Source: Bacteroidota bacterium
GTDB taxonomy: Bacteria > Bacteroidota > Bacteroidia > Chitinophagales > Chitinophagaceae
Reading direction: 5' to 3'
Length of the DNA: 37,623 nt
Assembly (NCBI GenBank): GCA_029560415.1
Contig: JAKQKY010000502.1
Span: forward strand, 1 to 37,623
The notes beneath the pieces are model-generated. The model made no database searches and was not told where the DNA came from. It saw nothing but the letters and a program-made list of their open reading frames with translations. A program made the translations under genes and the position numbers. Below, piece after piece: positions 1-7,652 of this stretch (the stretch's first letter is position 1; each line of letters starts with the position of its first letter).

Positions 1-1623
1 AGGTGCATATTGTACCGACCAGGCGTAGCGGTTTGTGCCACACAAAGAAGCATTGGAACTCGAAGTAGTATTAACTGTTAATGGAGCACAGCCGGTATTT
101 TGATTTACAGAGAATGATCCTGTAGGTAAAGGATTCACACAAATGGTCTTTGTGATGGAATCGGCCCCACAGGTAAGATTGCCTAGTTTTAATTTGATGG
201 AATAGGTGCCTGTAGTTGTAAAGTTCAATGATAAACTGGTTGATCCGGAAAGCCATGTTGAGGGATCTGCCAGGTTGAAATCATTTCCCAGTGTACCGCT
301 GGCAACTGTCCAGCCAGTGGATGGAGTTACTGTCCAGATGAATTTGCCGGGTATGCAAGTACCATTGTCAATTTCATTGGCATCGCCGCTTGTATTGGTG
401 AACGTTGCGGTACTGTTTACACAGATCGTATCATTGGGCGCAATGGAAAATGCTGCAACGGGTTTTTGTGAAACATAGATCGGTACTACCGTTGCCGTAG
501 ATGAATTACACGGGTTAGAGGCCTGTATGGTTGCGGAAAACGAGTTCGGATAACCGGGACTGGTAGTTCCGCAAGAAGTTAACAGGAATGTATGACTGAT
601 GTTTGCCGGCGCCGGATGTGGAAATGATGATGGTGGTGTTCCATCATTGAATGTAACCGTATAAATGGTGCCGGGTGGATTGGTAGCCGTTGATGATACC
701 GGGAAAGTAAGTGTGTTTGAATTGCAGATTGCCGTATTACCCGGATTGCCCAAACCTACTGCGGGGTTGCTTCCTACAAACACATAATATGTGGCTGTGT
801 CAACACAACCATTTTGCCCGGTTACAATATACAACAGGGTAAAGGTGCCTACTGGATAGTTATGCGATACAGGTGCAGCAAAGGTCGATGCTGCATAATC
901 AGGGGAAGCATCGCCGAATACGATCCTGTAAAAAGTATTTGTGCTGGCTACAGATTGATTGGTAAAATCAAATTGTGCCGTAGCCGCATTGGAACATTTT
1001 CTGAAATATTTTTTATTGTTATATACCGTCAGTCCTGGCCCGCCCAGGTTGAGATCAGGAGATTGGCTCACTGTTACTGTTTGGCTGGCGTTTGCTACAC
1101 AGCCATATACGCTGGTAACCGTTAACGTTACAATAAATGATTGTGTGCCATTACCTGGATTTCCCACAAAACGATGCGTGGGTTGTGCTGCTGTTGATGT
1201 ATTGGCTGTACCGGCATTGGGATCACCAAAGTCCCATGAATAGGAGAGCCCTGTGCCAGATGAAGTATTGGCAAAGGCTACTGTTGTACTGGCGCATTGG
1301 TTGTTCGGTGAAAAAGTAAAAGCAGCTACAGGGTTTGGCCTTAAGGTAACTACAACCGCTGTCAATGTATTGCCTGGTCCGCCGCCATCCAGGATTACCC
1401 GGTAGTTTCCTGTTGCTGATGCTGTATATGAAATTGCAGTTGCACCAGGAATATCCCCACCATTCAACTGCCATTGAAAAGTAGTTCCTACTGGTGCACC
1501 TGTTACGGTCAGAACCTGGCTTCCTCCAGGGCATAGGTCTATTGGCCCGGCAGGTGAAATTGATTGTGCATTTGAAAAAATGGAAATACAAATAAGGACA
1601 ACTACGGTAAGCAATTTTCTCAT
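1..1623 (-). CDS. Secreted PKD-domain repeat protein (partial, C-terminus beyond left edge)
   Basis: An open frame of 541 codons runs from an ATG at 1623 to the window edge with no stop. The first ~19 residues are a signal peptide (basic start, hydrophobic core, cleavage after SNA before Q). An Ig/PKD-like module follows, and about residue 100 starts a clear PKD domain with the YSWDFGD signature; later segments repeat the pattern (AAFSIAPNDTICVNSTATFTNTS; GSFSVNQNTGCAPLTVN). The composition is rich in Thr, Ser, Asn, Gly and paired Cys, as in large Bacteroidota surface proteins, which often end in a type IX secretion or gliding-motility C-terminal domain. That end would lie outside the window, so the export route is inferred. 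Its role is probably adhesion or extracellular matrix; no catalytic domain is visible. It appears monocistronic here. Confidence 0.85.
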   Translation of the reverse strand, partial: MRKLLTVVVLICISIFSNAQSISPAGPIDLCPGGSQVLTVTGAPVGTTFQWQLNGGDIPGATAISYTASATGNYRVILDGGGPGNTLTAVVVTLRPNPVAAFTFSPNNQCASTTVAFANTSSGTGLSYSWDFGDPNAGTANTSTAAQPTHRFVGNPGNGTQSFIVTLTVTSVYGCVANASQTVTVSQSPDLNLGGPGLTVYNNKKYFRKCSNAATAQFDFTNQSVASTNTFYRIVFGDASPDYAASTFAAPVSHNYPVGTFTLLYIVTGQNGCVDTATYYVFVGSNPAVGLGNPGNTAICNSNTLTFPVSSTATNPPGTIYTVTFNDGTPPSSFPHPAPANISHTFLLTSCGTTSPGYPNSFSATIQASNPCNSSTATVVPIYVSQKPVAAFSIAPNDTICVNSTATFTNTSGDANEIDNGTCIPGKFIWTVTPSTGWTVASGTLGNDFNLADPSTWLSGSTSLSLNFTTTGTYSIKLKLGNLTCGADSITKTICVNPLPTGSFSVNQNTGCAPLTVNTTSSSNASLCGTNRYAWSVQYAP

Positions 1624-1660
1624 TCAGAGGTGAGTTTAGGTGTACAGTTTTTTTGGTGAG

Positions 1661-1668
1661 CAAAAATA
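1661..1668 (-). promoter_or_regulatory. Candidate Bacteroidota -7 box of the PKD protein gene
   Basis: On the minus strand this reads TATTTTTG, an exact match to the Bacteroidota sigma-A -7 consensus TAnnTTTG. It lies 38 bp upstream of the ATG at 1623, so transcription would start near 1654 with a leader of about 30 nt. No good -33 TTTG is seen at the expected distance, so this is a motif match only. Confidence 0.4.
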
Positions 1669-1785
1669 TGTTTTTTATTACATATATGCTAGCGTTTTGC
1701 CATGTATTTGGAAGATAATGTGTAATATTTCAACGATTTACCACCGTATGTAGGTAATAAATGACGTTTAACAATAGACGCTTGG

Positions 1786-3129
1786 TTAGAAATAGAGGAA
1801 GAATGCAGTTCCTTCCCCTTCAACACTTTGCACTTTTATATTTCCTTTGTGCAGCATCATGATCTGCTTACACAAGCTGAGACCGATGCCACTACCGGTT
1901 TTGCGGGTGCTGAAGAATGGTACGAAGATCTGTTCCATCAGTTCGGGTGAGATGCCCACACCATTATCGGTTACTTTGATGACCACTTTACCGAGGGGCG
2001 ACAAATAAGCGGATAGCAGTATCCGTGGGTTGCTTACTTCTTTAACGGCTTCTGTTGCATTTACGATCAGGTTGATGAGTACCTGGTCGATGAGATTTAT
2101 ATCAGCTTCAAGTAACAGGTCGGGATCCTTGAGGATGATATCCATTTCAATGTTTTTCTTTTCAAGGGTAGGTTCCATCAAATGATGCAGGTTTTCAAAC
2201 ATATCCCTCACATACATCTGTTTTAAATTGGGCGTAGTGATGTTGTTGAGGTTACGGTATGTTTCGGCAAATTTGAGCAGGCCTTCACTTCTTCTTTTAA
2301 TGGTTTCAATTCCGAGTTCGAGGTCATCAACAGATCCATCATTGTTATCGAGGTACTTGATAGATAACTGCAACCTGCTTTTTAAGGTATCGGCAAGGGA
2401 AGAAATCGGTGCCACGGAATTCATGATCTCATGGGTCATTACGCTCAGCAATTTTTGCCATGCTTTCGATTCTGTTTCATCCAAGGCTTCATTGATGTTT
2501 TGAAAGGCGATGAGTTTATAGATCCTTCCATCAGTTTGAAAGGCTGTTGCAGAGATCAATACTTTCAGGCTGCTCCTGTCGTTGGTGATGCTGATCACTT
2601 TGCTTTCTCCCGTCTTTACTTCGGTGATCTCTTTATACAACAATGGATCTCTTTTTTCCAGTGAGTGTGTGGTCTTCAGGTATGGAATATTCATCAGCTT
2701 TTTCAGCGACTCATTCATCCACATCACATCACCCGATTGATGATCATATGACATGATGCCGGTATCTACCAGCTCTAATATTTTTTGCAGGTATTGATAT
2801 TGTGTTTCCCGTTCCTTACTGATCAGTTTAAAAGTACTGTTGATCTCGTTGAATCCTTTTCGAAGAGGCTGAACAGCAAGCGGGGCGTTCTTTTCATCAA
2901 AATGGCGGGAGAAGTCACGGTAATGGATAGACTCAACAAACTGCGCCAGCTCTTCATTGCTTTTATTGGTGAAACGAAACAGATCGATCACCTGGAAAAT
3001 CACCAGGATCAACACAGTTGCAGCCAATGCATACATTCCCTTTACGAGCAGCAAAGCCGTTCCAAAAAGGGTCAGGAGCAATAGCACGATCCTGATCAAA
3101 AGCGTCCATTCATATTTTTTAAAGATCAT
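1786..3129 (-). CDS. NtrY-like membrane sensor histidine kinase
   Basis: 447 residues. Two hydrophobic segments (about 10-29 and 32-50) anchor it in the inner membrane with almost no periplasmic loop, so it probably senses a signal in or at the membrane. A PAS-like region (about 110-215) precedes the dimerisation/phosphoacceptor helix SVMTHEIMNSVAPI with His233. The ATP-binding domain has an N box (LINLIVNATEAV, Asn357), G1 (DNGVGI), F box (FVPFFST) and G2 (GSGIGLSL), so it looks fully active. The HEIMNSVAPI form of the H box is typical of kinases paired with NtrC-type regulators. Its start overlaps the end of the upstream regulator gene by 11 bp, showing translational coupling. It very probably phosphorylates that regulator and so controls the export locus transcribed divergently from 4771 onward. 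The signal is unknown. Confidence 0.92.
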   Translation of the reverse strand: MIFKKYEWTLLIRIVLLLLTLFGTALLLVKGMYALAATVLILVIFQVIDLFRFTNKSNEELAQFVESIHYRDFSRHFDEKNAPLAVQPLRKGFNEINSTFKLISKERETQYQYLQKILELVDTGIMSYDHQSGDVMWMNESLKKLMNIPYLKTTHSLEKRDPLLYKEITEVKTGESKVISITNDRSSLKVLISATAFQTDGRIYKLIAFQNINEALDETESKAWQKLLSVMTHEIMNSVAPISSLADTLKSRLQLSIKYLDNNDGSVDDLELGIETIKRRSEGLLKFAETYRNLNNITTPNLKQMYVRDMFENLHHLMEPTLEKKNIEMDIILKDPDLLLEADINLIDQVLINLIVNATEAVKEVSNPRILLSAYLSPLGKVVIKVTDNGVGISPELMEQIFVPFFSTRKTGSGIGLSLCKQIMMLHKGNIKVQSVEGEGTAFFLYF

Positions 3130-4474
3130 ATTTATTCAGTCTACGGTATAATGCAGTTCGGGTTAATCCGAGTTCCCTGGCTGCCTTTGAAATATTCCCA
3201 TTGTGTTTTTCAATCACTTTTAAAATGGTATTTTTTTCCATCACGCCCAGGTTTAGATCCCTTGTTTCGGGTTCATTGCCAGATGCTGATTCGATTGGAG
3301 AAAAAATGAGGTCAGTCGCGGTGAGTACATCTGATTCCGACATAATAATGGCCCGTTCCATGGTATATTGCAATTCCCGCACATTGCCAGGGAAATGATA
3401 TTGTTTCAGTTTTTCAATGGCTTTAGCATCCAGCGTGGGCCTCGGTTTCAGGTATTTGTTTGCATATTGGCGGGCGAAGTGATCGGCCAGGGTGATGATG
3501 TCTGATTCGCGTCTACGCAGTGGCGGTACCACGATCTCTACGGTATTGATCCGGTAAATGAGATCTTTGCGGAACCTGTTCTCGTTGGCCAATTCGGCCA
3601 GGGAAAGGTTGGTTGCGCATACGAGCCTGATGTCTATGTTTACGGCTTCATTGCTTCCTACGCGTGATACCTGCCGGTTTTGTAAAACACTTAATAATTT
3701 CGCTTGTTGCTGCATCGAAATATTCCCGATCTCATCCAGGAAAAGGGTACCGCCGTTGGCTGCTTCAAATCTTCCAACCCGTTCCTCACCCGCACCCGTA
3801 AACGAACCTTTTTTATGTCCGAATAATTCACTTTCAAAAAGTGTTTCGGTAAGTGCTCCCACATCAACTTTAATAAATGGTTTATCTGCTCTCAACGAAT
3901 GTTCATGAATGGCCCGGGCGATGAGATCCTTGCCTGTTCCGTTTTCGCCGAGGATGAAAATATTGGCATCAGTAGGGGCGATCTTTTCTATTTTGAAAAA
4001 TATATCCCGCATCACTTCCGATTCGCCGATCATTTCTTTACCTATCACCGATGTGGTTAAGGTATTTTCCTGGCCAGATTTTTTTTCTTTCGATCTTAAA
4101 ATGTCTTTGATCGCCTGCAATAATTTTTCATTGTGCCATGGCTTTACGATAAAATCTGCAGCGCCTTCTTTTAATGAACGAACTGCCAGGTCGATATCAC
4201 CATAGGCTGTGATCATGATCACGGCAAGCGTTTCATCGAATTGTTTTATTTTTTTCAGCCAGAAGATTCCCTCATTGCCGGTATTAATGCTGCTGTTGAA
4301 ATTCATATCGAGCATCACCAGGTCAAATTTCTGCCCGCTCAGCAGCGACAGGATATTCTCCGGATTTTTTTCGGTGATCACTTCTTTTACTTCCGTTTTC
4401 AACAACAGTTTCACAGCAGTGAGTACATCCGTATCATCATCTATAACCAGTATGCTGGCGTTTTTTAAGTTCAT
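3119..4474 (-). CDS. NtrC-family sigma-54-dependent response regulator
   Basis: 451 residues from the ATG at 4474. An in-frame ATG at 4513 would add 13 residues; the inner start is preferred because the receiver domain begins right after it (ILVIDDD). Domains: receiver (1-120, phosphoacceptor Asp56, Lys111 in FIVKPW); AAA+ sigma-54 interaction domain with Walker A GENGTGKD (176-183), GSFTGA (223-228, a variant of the GAFTGA sigma-54 contact loop) and Walker B LFLDE (244-248); C-terminal FIS-type helix-turn-helix (about 412-451, [18 protein letters not shown]). It is the first gene of a two-gene operon with the kinase. The loop implies activation of sigma-54 promoters; the paired repeats at 4621 and 5193 next to sigma-54-like elements are its most likely targets (inference). 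Confidence 0.93.
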   Translation of the reverse strand: MNLKNASILVIDDDTDVLTAVKLLLKTEVKEVITEKNPENILSLLSGQKFDLVMLDMNFNSSINTGNEGIFWLKKIKQFDETLAVIMITAYGDIDLAVRSLKEGAADFIVKPWHNEKLLQAIKDILRSKEKKSGQENTLTTSVIGKEMIGESEVMRDIFFKIEKIAPTDANIFILGENGTGKDLIARAIHEHSLRADKPFIKVDVGALTETLFESELFGHKKGSFTGAGEERVGRFEAANGGTLFLDEIGNISMQQQAKLLSVLQNRQVSRVGSNEAVNIDIRLVCATNLSLAELANENRFRKDLIYRINTVEIVVPPLRRRESDIITLADHFARQYANKYLKPRPTLDAKAIEKLKQYHFPGNVRELQYTMERAIIMSESDVLTATDLIFSPIESASGNEPETRDLNLGVMEKNTILKVIEKHNGNISKAARELGLTRTALYRRLNKYDL

Positions 4475-4540
4475 CTTTTTTTCAAAAATTTTATGGCCAT
4501 TTGAAGAAAGCATCCGGTATAGATGGCCAGGACCAATGCT

Positions 4541-4572
4541 GAAAATTACAATGCAATGATACTATAATTCAA
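4541..4572 (-). promoter_or_regulatory. Weak candidate promoter of the NtrC-type regulator/kinase operon
   Basis: On the minus strand TTG (4572-4570) is followed after 21 bp by TAATTTTC (4548-4541), one mismatch from TAnnTTTG. Spacing fits the Bacteroidota -33/-7 arrangement. Transcription would begin near 4534, giving a 60-nt leader to the ATG at 4474. This is a motif match only. Confidence 0.25.
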
Positions 4573-4620
4573 CAAATGGCTGCATGAATATTTCATTCCT
4601 GTTAGCAGGGTACGGGGTAC

Positions 4621-4664
4621 TGTATCAAAACCGGATATAGGTTGTATCGAAACCGTACAGTACA
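4621..4664 (+). promoter_or_regulatory. Paired enhancer-like repeats, module 1 (upstream of the small-protein genes)
   Basis: Two direct copies of TGTATCRAAACCG start at 4621 and 4643, exactly 22 bp apart (about two helical turns, same DNA face). Each has imperfect dyad character (TGT at one end, ACA or AYA at the other). The same pair with the same spacing recurs at 5193/5215. The position, 70-92 bp upstream of a sigma-54-like element, fits binding of two dimers of the NtrC-type regulator encoded next door. The assignment to that regulator is inferred. Confidence 0.7.
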
Positions 4665-4712
4665 TGCCAGCCTGAATTTTAAACCCTATTGAAAAACAAT
4701 AGATTATGTTTT

Positions 4713-4727
4713 GGCATGGCATTGTAT
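4713..4727 (+). promoter_or_regulatory. Sigma-54-like promoter element 1
   Basis: GGCATGGCATTGTAT resembles the -24/-12 sigma-54 promoter (TGGCAC-N5-TTGCA) but has one base less between GG and TTG and TTGTA in place of TTGCA. The element at 5284 has 12 of 15 identical bases and the same distance from an identical repeat pair, so the deviation looks genuine for this pair. The predicted start, near 4737, leaves a leader of about 34 nt to the ATG at 4771. Confidence 0.55.
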
Positions 4728-4770
4728 ATCCATATTGAAACGAATCATTCAAAAAATTAAAACATAAAAA

Positions 4771-4959
4771 ATGAAAACGCAATTAAAAAAATTACTCGGA
4801 AGCATCATTCCAGAACAGCCAGTGACCAGCCAGGAAGTAAATGGTCATGACCAGGTTGCTGAAACTAAAAAATCAACAGAAAGGATTTTTTCCAGCACCG
4901 ATCTCTGGAACATCCAGCGGGGTAAACGTCCTTATTTTGTAAGAAGGTATGCCTGCTAA
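4771..4959 (+). CDS. Small DLWNIQR-motif protein, copy 1 (function unknown)
   Basis: 62 residues, no recognised family. The N-terminal ~14 residues (KTQLKKLLGSIIP) could form a short amphipathic helix. A polar linker follows (15-38), then the block IFSSTDLWNIQR at 39-50 and a basic aromatic tail ending RRYAC, with a C-terminal cysteine. There is no signal peptide, membrane helix or double-glycine leader, so it is probably cytoplasmic. The next gene, 33 bp downstream, encodes a second small protein with the same block at exactly the same residue numbers. That conservation between otherwise different sequences is the main evidence that both are real. It is the first gene after the module-1 enhancer and sigma-54-like element. 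It may be a regulatory peptide of the kinase/regulator pair, an export substrate, or a precursor peptide; none can be chosen from sequence. Confidence 0.75.
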   Translation: MKTQLKKLLGSIIPEQPVTSQEVNGHDQVAETKKSTERIFSSTDLWNIQRGKRPYFVRRYAC

Positions 4960-4992
4960 ACATAGTTTTTAAATTAATTAAACTTTAATAAC

Positions 4993-5169
4993 ATGAAACT
5001 TTCAATTAATCATTCATTCGAACCATTGACAAAGACAGAACTTACTAAACTTACGTCAGTTGTTAAGGAAGTATTGGCTCCCGAATTCAAAGAGGATCGT
5101 CACCCGGTTTTCAGTTCTGCGGATCTTTGGAATATTCAACGCCAACGAAGGGGTATTCGTAAAAGATAA
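4993..5169 (+). CDS. Small DLWNIQR-motif protein, copy 2 (function unknown)
   Basis: 58 residues. The N-terminal half (11-29, PLTKTELTKLTSVVKEVLA) looks helical. The block VFSSADLWNIQR lies at 39-50, identical in position to the upstream protein and differing only at residues 39 and 43. The tail is strongly basic (QRRGIRKR) and lacks the terminal cysteine. The N-terminal halves of the two proteins are not recognisably alike, so they are divergent paralogues with one conserved core. The gene follows copy 1 by 33 bp after an AT-rich leader and is probably co-transcribed. Its stop is 23 bp before the second enhancer pair, so the adaptor gene downstream has its own promoter. No signal peptide is visible. 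The name of the family, if any, is not known to me. Confidence 0.75.
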   Translation: MKLSINHSFEPLTKTELTKLTSVVKEVLAPEFKEDRHPVFSSADLWNIQRQRRGIRKR

Positions 5170-5192
5170 GGATTTGCAGGCGTACAAATGCA

Positions 5193-5234
5193 TGTATCGA
5201 AACCGGACACAAGTTGTATCAAAACCGGACACTT
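5193..5234 (+). promoter_or_regulatory. Paired enhancer-like repeats, module 2 (upstream of the adaptor gene)
   Basis: Direct copies at 5193 (TGTATCGAAACCGGACAC) and 5215 (TGTATCAAAACCGGACAC) are identical over 17 of 18 bases and 22 bp apart, matching the pair at 4621/4643. They lie 69-91 bp upstream of a sigma-54-like element. They are the likely binding sites of the adjacent NtrC-type regulator (inference). Confidence 0.72.
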
Positions 5235-5283
5235 CTGTGATTGTAAGGATTTCAAGCAATTGACATTCAGCGTGTTAATATTC

Positions 5284-5298
5284 GGCACAGGATTGTAT
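5284..5298 (+). promoter_or_regulatory. Sigma-54-like promoter element 2
   Basis: GGCACAGGATTGTAT shares 12 of 15 bases with the element at 4713, including GGCA and ATTGTAT. The distance from the first repeat of its enhancer pair to GG is 91 bp, against 92 bp in module 1. The predicted start near 5308 gives a ~46-nt leader for the adaptor gene at 5354. Confidence 0.55.
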
Positions 5299-5353
5299 GG
5301 TCTATTTCAGTCATTCGTAATAAAAAAGGATTCAGGGCTTTTAAAACTAACAC

Positions 5354-6610
5354 ATGGACAGAGTCATTGCAAAAAAGAAATGGAATACAAAGCGGTTAAT
5401 GATGATCGTTGGGGTGCTGGCATTGTTGGGTTTGATCTTTGCCAGTTACTATTTCACTTCGGGAAAATCAAGGTTGAATGTAAATACCGAACGCATCACG
5501 ATCAGTGAAGTTAAGAAAGGTCCGTTCCAGGAATTCATACCTGTGAATGGCGTTGTATTGCCTGTGACTACGATCTATCTCGATGCATTGGAAGGAGGAC
5601 GGGTGGAGGAAAAATTTGTAGAAGACGGAGCGATTATGAAAAAAGATCAACCCATTTTGCGTTTAAGCAATACCGATCTTGAACTAAGCCTGGTGAACCA
5701 GGAAACATCTGTATTTAACCTGTTAACTCAAATGCAGATATCGAAAAATGCTGCCCAGCAAAATACCATTGGAAAACTGACTCAGAAAACGGATGTAGAA
5801 AATTCGTTGAAAGAAGCCGAGCGGGTTTATAACCTGAATAAAAAACTCTATGCCGAAAAAGTGATCGGTTCACAGGAATTCAAACAGGCAGAAAATAATT
5901 ATAATTACCAGCTTCAACGTAAAAAGCTTGCTGATGACGTGTTGCAGAAAGATGCGGTATCAACCAGCCAGGAGTCTGACCAGGCAAGACAATCCTTTGC
6001 ACGTACACAAAATGCATTGGCAGTTATGCGTAAAAAAGTTGGAGACCTGATTGTACGAGCGCCAGTTGATGGACAACTTACATCATTGGATGCAGAGATA
6101 GGGCAGTCAAAAAATAAAGGGGAACGCCTTGGGCAGATTGATGTAATGAGTGGTTTTAAAGTTCGCGTTGATGTGGATGAACATTATATCTCCCGCATCT
6201 TTACCGGGTTGGAGGGAGAAGCTTCCATTGCAGGCAAAGATTATCGGCTCAGTATAAAAAAAGTTTTTACACAGGTCATCAATGGACGGTTCCAGGTAGA
6301 TATGGCTTTCATTGATTCGGTACCTGCAGGTATTCGTCGCGGACAATCGCTGCAGATCAGGCTTTCATTGAGTGAAGAAACACAGGCTTTGCTGTTGGCG
6401 AAGGGAGGTTTTTACCAGCAAACCGGTGGCAACTGGATCTTTAAAGTTTCAGACGATGGCAAAGTAGCTTACCGCACCGACATCCAGCTTGGCCGCCAGA
6501 ATCCGGATTTCTATGAAGTGATGCAAGGGCTTCAGCCAGGTGATAAAGTGATCACCTCGGGATACGAAAATTACGGAAATATGCAGGAGCTCATTTTGAA
6601 AAAGGAATAG
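5354..6610 (+). CDS. HlyD/MacA-type periplasmic adaptor subunit
   Basis: 418 residues. A basic N-terminus and one membrane helix (about 15-33) anchor it in the inner membrane with the rest in the periplasm. The order is a barrel-sandwich half with the motif GGRVEEKFVEDGAIMKKDQPILRL (about 81-104, lipoyl-like), a long alpha-helical hairpin (about 108-220, rich in Gln, Lys, Glu), the second lipoyl half (VRAPVDGQLTSLDAEIGQ) and beta-barrel/membrane-proximal domains. Such adaptors join an inner-membrane transporter to a TolC channel; both partners lie downstream. It has its own sigma-54-like promoter. The substrate cannot be read from sequence; MacAB-like systems export antibiotics, peptides or lipids. 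I left out the gene symbol because MacA, HlyD and RND adaptors cannot be told apart safely here. Confidence 0.9.
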   Translation: MDRVIAKKKWNTKRLMMIVGVLALLGLIFASYYFTSGKSRLNVNTERITISEVKKGPFQEFIPVNGVVLPVTTIYLDALEGGRVEEKFVEDGAIMKKDQPILRLSNTDLELSLVNQETSVFNLLTQMQISKNAAQQNTIGKLTQKTDVENSLKEAERVYNLNKKLYAEKVIGSQEFKQAENNYNYQLQRKKLADDVLQKDAVSTSQESDQARQSFARTQNALAVMRKKVGDLIVRAPVDGQLTSLDAEIGQSKNKGERLGQIDVMSGFKVRVDVDEHYISRIFTGLEGEASIAGKDYRLSIKKVFTQVINGRFQVDMAFIDSVPAGIRRGQSLQIRLSLSEETQALLLAKGGFYQQTGGNWIFKVSDDGKVAYRTDIQLGRQNPDFYEVMQGLQPGDKVITSGYENYGNMQELILKKE

Positions 6611-6668
6611 GCTCATTGCTTTCAATATTATTTATACCAACATTAACTCAATACAAAAACCAAGTGTC

Positions 6669-6878
6669 ATGAAACAGAAAATCATTGTAATGGGAATGAT
6701 CATGATGGCCACCATATTTTTACCGCTCACACCGGATCAACATGTCATTGCCTGCGAAAAAAAATCCTGCACTCCGTTGATCAAAATTGATGTAAAAGCA
6801 AAGATGATCAATGTTGCCAAAGATGATGAAGCTGGTATTCCTATGAACTTGCTTGAATTTCATACAAACGCACTCTAA
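6669..6878 (+). CDS. Small exported or membrane-anchored protein of unknown function
   Basis: 69 residues between the adaptor (58 bp upstream) and the ABC ATPase (20 bp downstream), same strand, so probably part of the operon. The first ~22 residues (KQKIIVMGMIMMATIFLPL) form a hydrophobic signal or membrane anchor, followed by a Cys pair (ACEKKSC, residues 29 and 34) and a Val/Lys/Asp-rich tail. No known domain is recognised, and it lacks the DLWNIQR block of the other two small genes. It may be a periplasmic accessory of the transporter or a chance ORF; the hydrophobic start and tight fit between operon genes favour a real gene. Confidence 0.55.
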   Translation: MKQKIIVMGMIMMATIFLPLTPDQHVIACEKKSCTPLIKIDVKAKMINVAKDDEAGIPMNLLEFHTNAL

Positions 6879-6898
6879 TAAAATATAAAAGCACGCAC

Positions 6899-7576
6899 AT
6901 GATAAAAATTTCGCAACTCGAAAAGATCTACCGTACCGAAGAAGTTGAAACGGTAGCATTGAATAAACTCAGCATTGAAGTGAATGATGGTGAATTCGTG
7001 GCCATCATGGGTCCTTCCGGTTGTGGTAAATCCACATTACTGAATATACTTGGTTTACTCGATGATCCTGATGCTGGTAGTTTCCTCTTCAACGGAATTG
7101 AAGTGGCCAAATTCACCGAGCGCAAGCGGGCCGACCTTCGTAAACGAAACATTGGATTTGTATTCCAGAGTTTCAACCTCATTGATGAATTGTCTGTTTT
7201 TGAGAATGTAGAATTGCCTTTGATATACACCGGTGTAAAGGCCGGCGAAAGAAAGAAAAGGGTAGAAGAAGTGCTTGTAAAGATGCAGATCATGCATCGC
7301 AGAAATCATTTTCCCCAACAATTATCCGGAGGGCAACAGCAACGTGTAGCCGTAGCGAGGGCGGTGGTAAACAATCCAAAGCTGATTCTTGCGGATGAAC
7401 CTACCGGTAACCTCGATTCATCAAATGGAAATGAAGTGATGCAGTTACTCACCGATCTGAATGAACAAGGTACAACGGTTGTAATGGTTACGCATAGTGA
7501 GCATGATGCACGCTACAGTCATCGCATCATCCGCATGCTCGATGGACAGGCGGTGATTGAAAACCTGATGGTATAA
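6899..7576 (+). CDS. ABC transporter ATPase (LolD/MacB type), first copy
   Basis: 225 residues, the usual length of free-standing LolD/MacB-type ATPases. It has Walker A GPSGCGKST (38-46), Q-loop in FVFQSFNLIDELSV, signature LSGGQQQRVAVARA (142 on), Walker B LILADE with catalytic Glu167, D-loop GNLDSS and H-loop His199 (VTHSE). All catalytic motifs are intact. It would energise MacB/FtsX-type permeases, which use ATP hydrolysis to drive periplasmic conformational change (mechanotransmission) rather than moving substrate through the membrane. It is followed by the permease genes. Confidence 0.95.
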   Translation: MIKISQLEKIYRTEEVETVALNKLSIEVNDGEFVAIMGPSGCGKSTLLNILGLLDDPDAGSFLFNGIEVAKFTERKRADLRKRNIGFVFQSFNLIDELSVFENVELPLIYTGVKAGERKKRVEEVLVKMQIMHRRNHFPQQLSGGQQQRVAVARAVVNNPKLILADEPTGNLDSSNGNEVMQLLTDLNEQGTTVVMVTHSEHDARYSHRIIRMLDGQAVIENLMV

Positions 7577-7652
7577 CTCTTTCAACACATTTTATTTGCA
7601 GCTTCCGGATTAATGTCGCCATCATGATCCAGTCATTTATTAAAGTATAGCC

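Noticed and set aside
206-1319. Overlapping plus-strand ORFs of 60-103 codons
   Set aside because: They lie antisense to a continuous 541-codon PKD-protein frame with a signal peptide and clear domain motifs.
1223-1663. Minus-strand ORF of 146 codons
   Set aside because: It overlaps the PKD-protein gene in another frame and has no recognisable domain; the PKD frame has a better start and composition.
4546-4782. Minus-strand ORF of 78 codons upstream of the regulator
   Set aside because: It covers the enhancer repeats and promoter element, and its product has low-complexity Phe/Tyr/Cys composition with no family resemblance.
4771-5169. DLWNIQR proteins as classical RiPP or bacteriocin precursors
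   Set aside because: No modification enzyme, peptidase-ABC transporter (C39 domain) or double-glycine leader is present; MacB/FtsX permeases are not usual RiPP exporters. Kept only as one open possibility.
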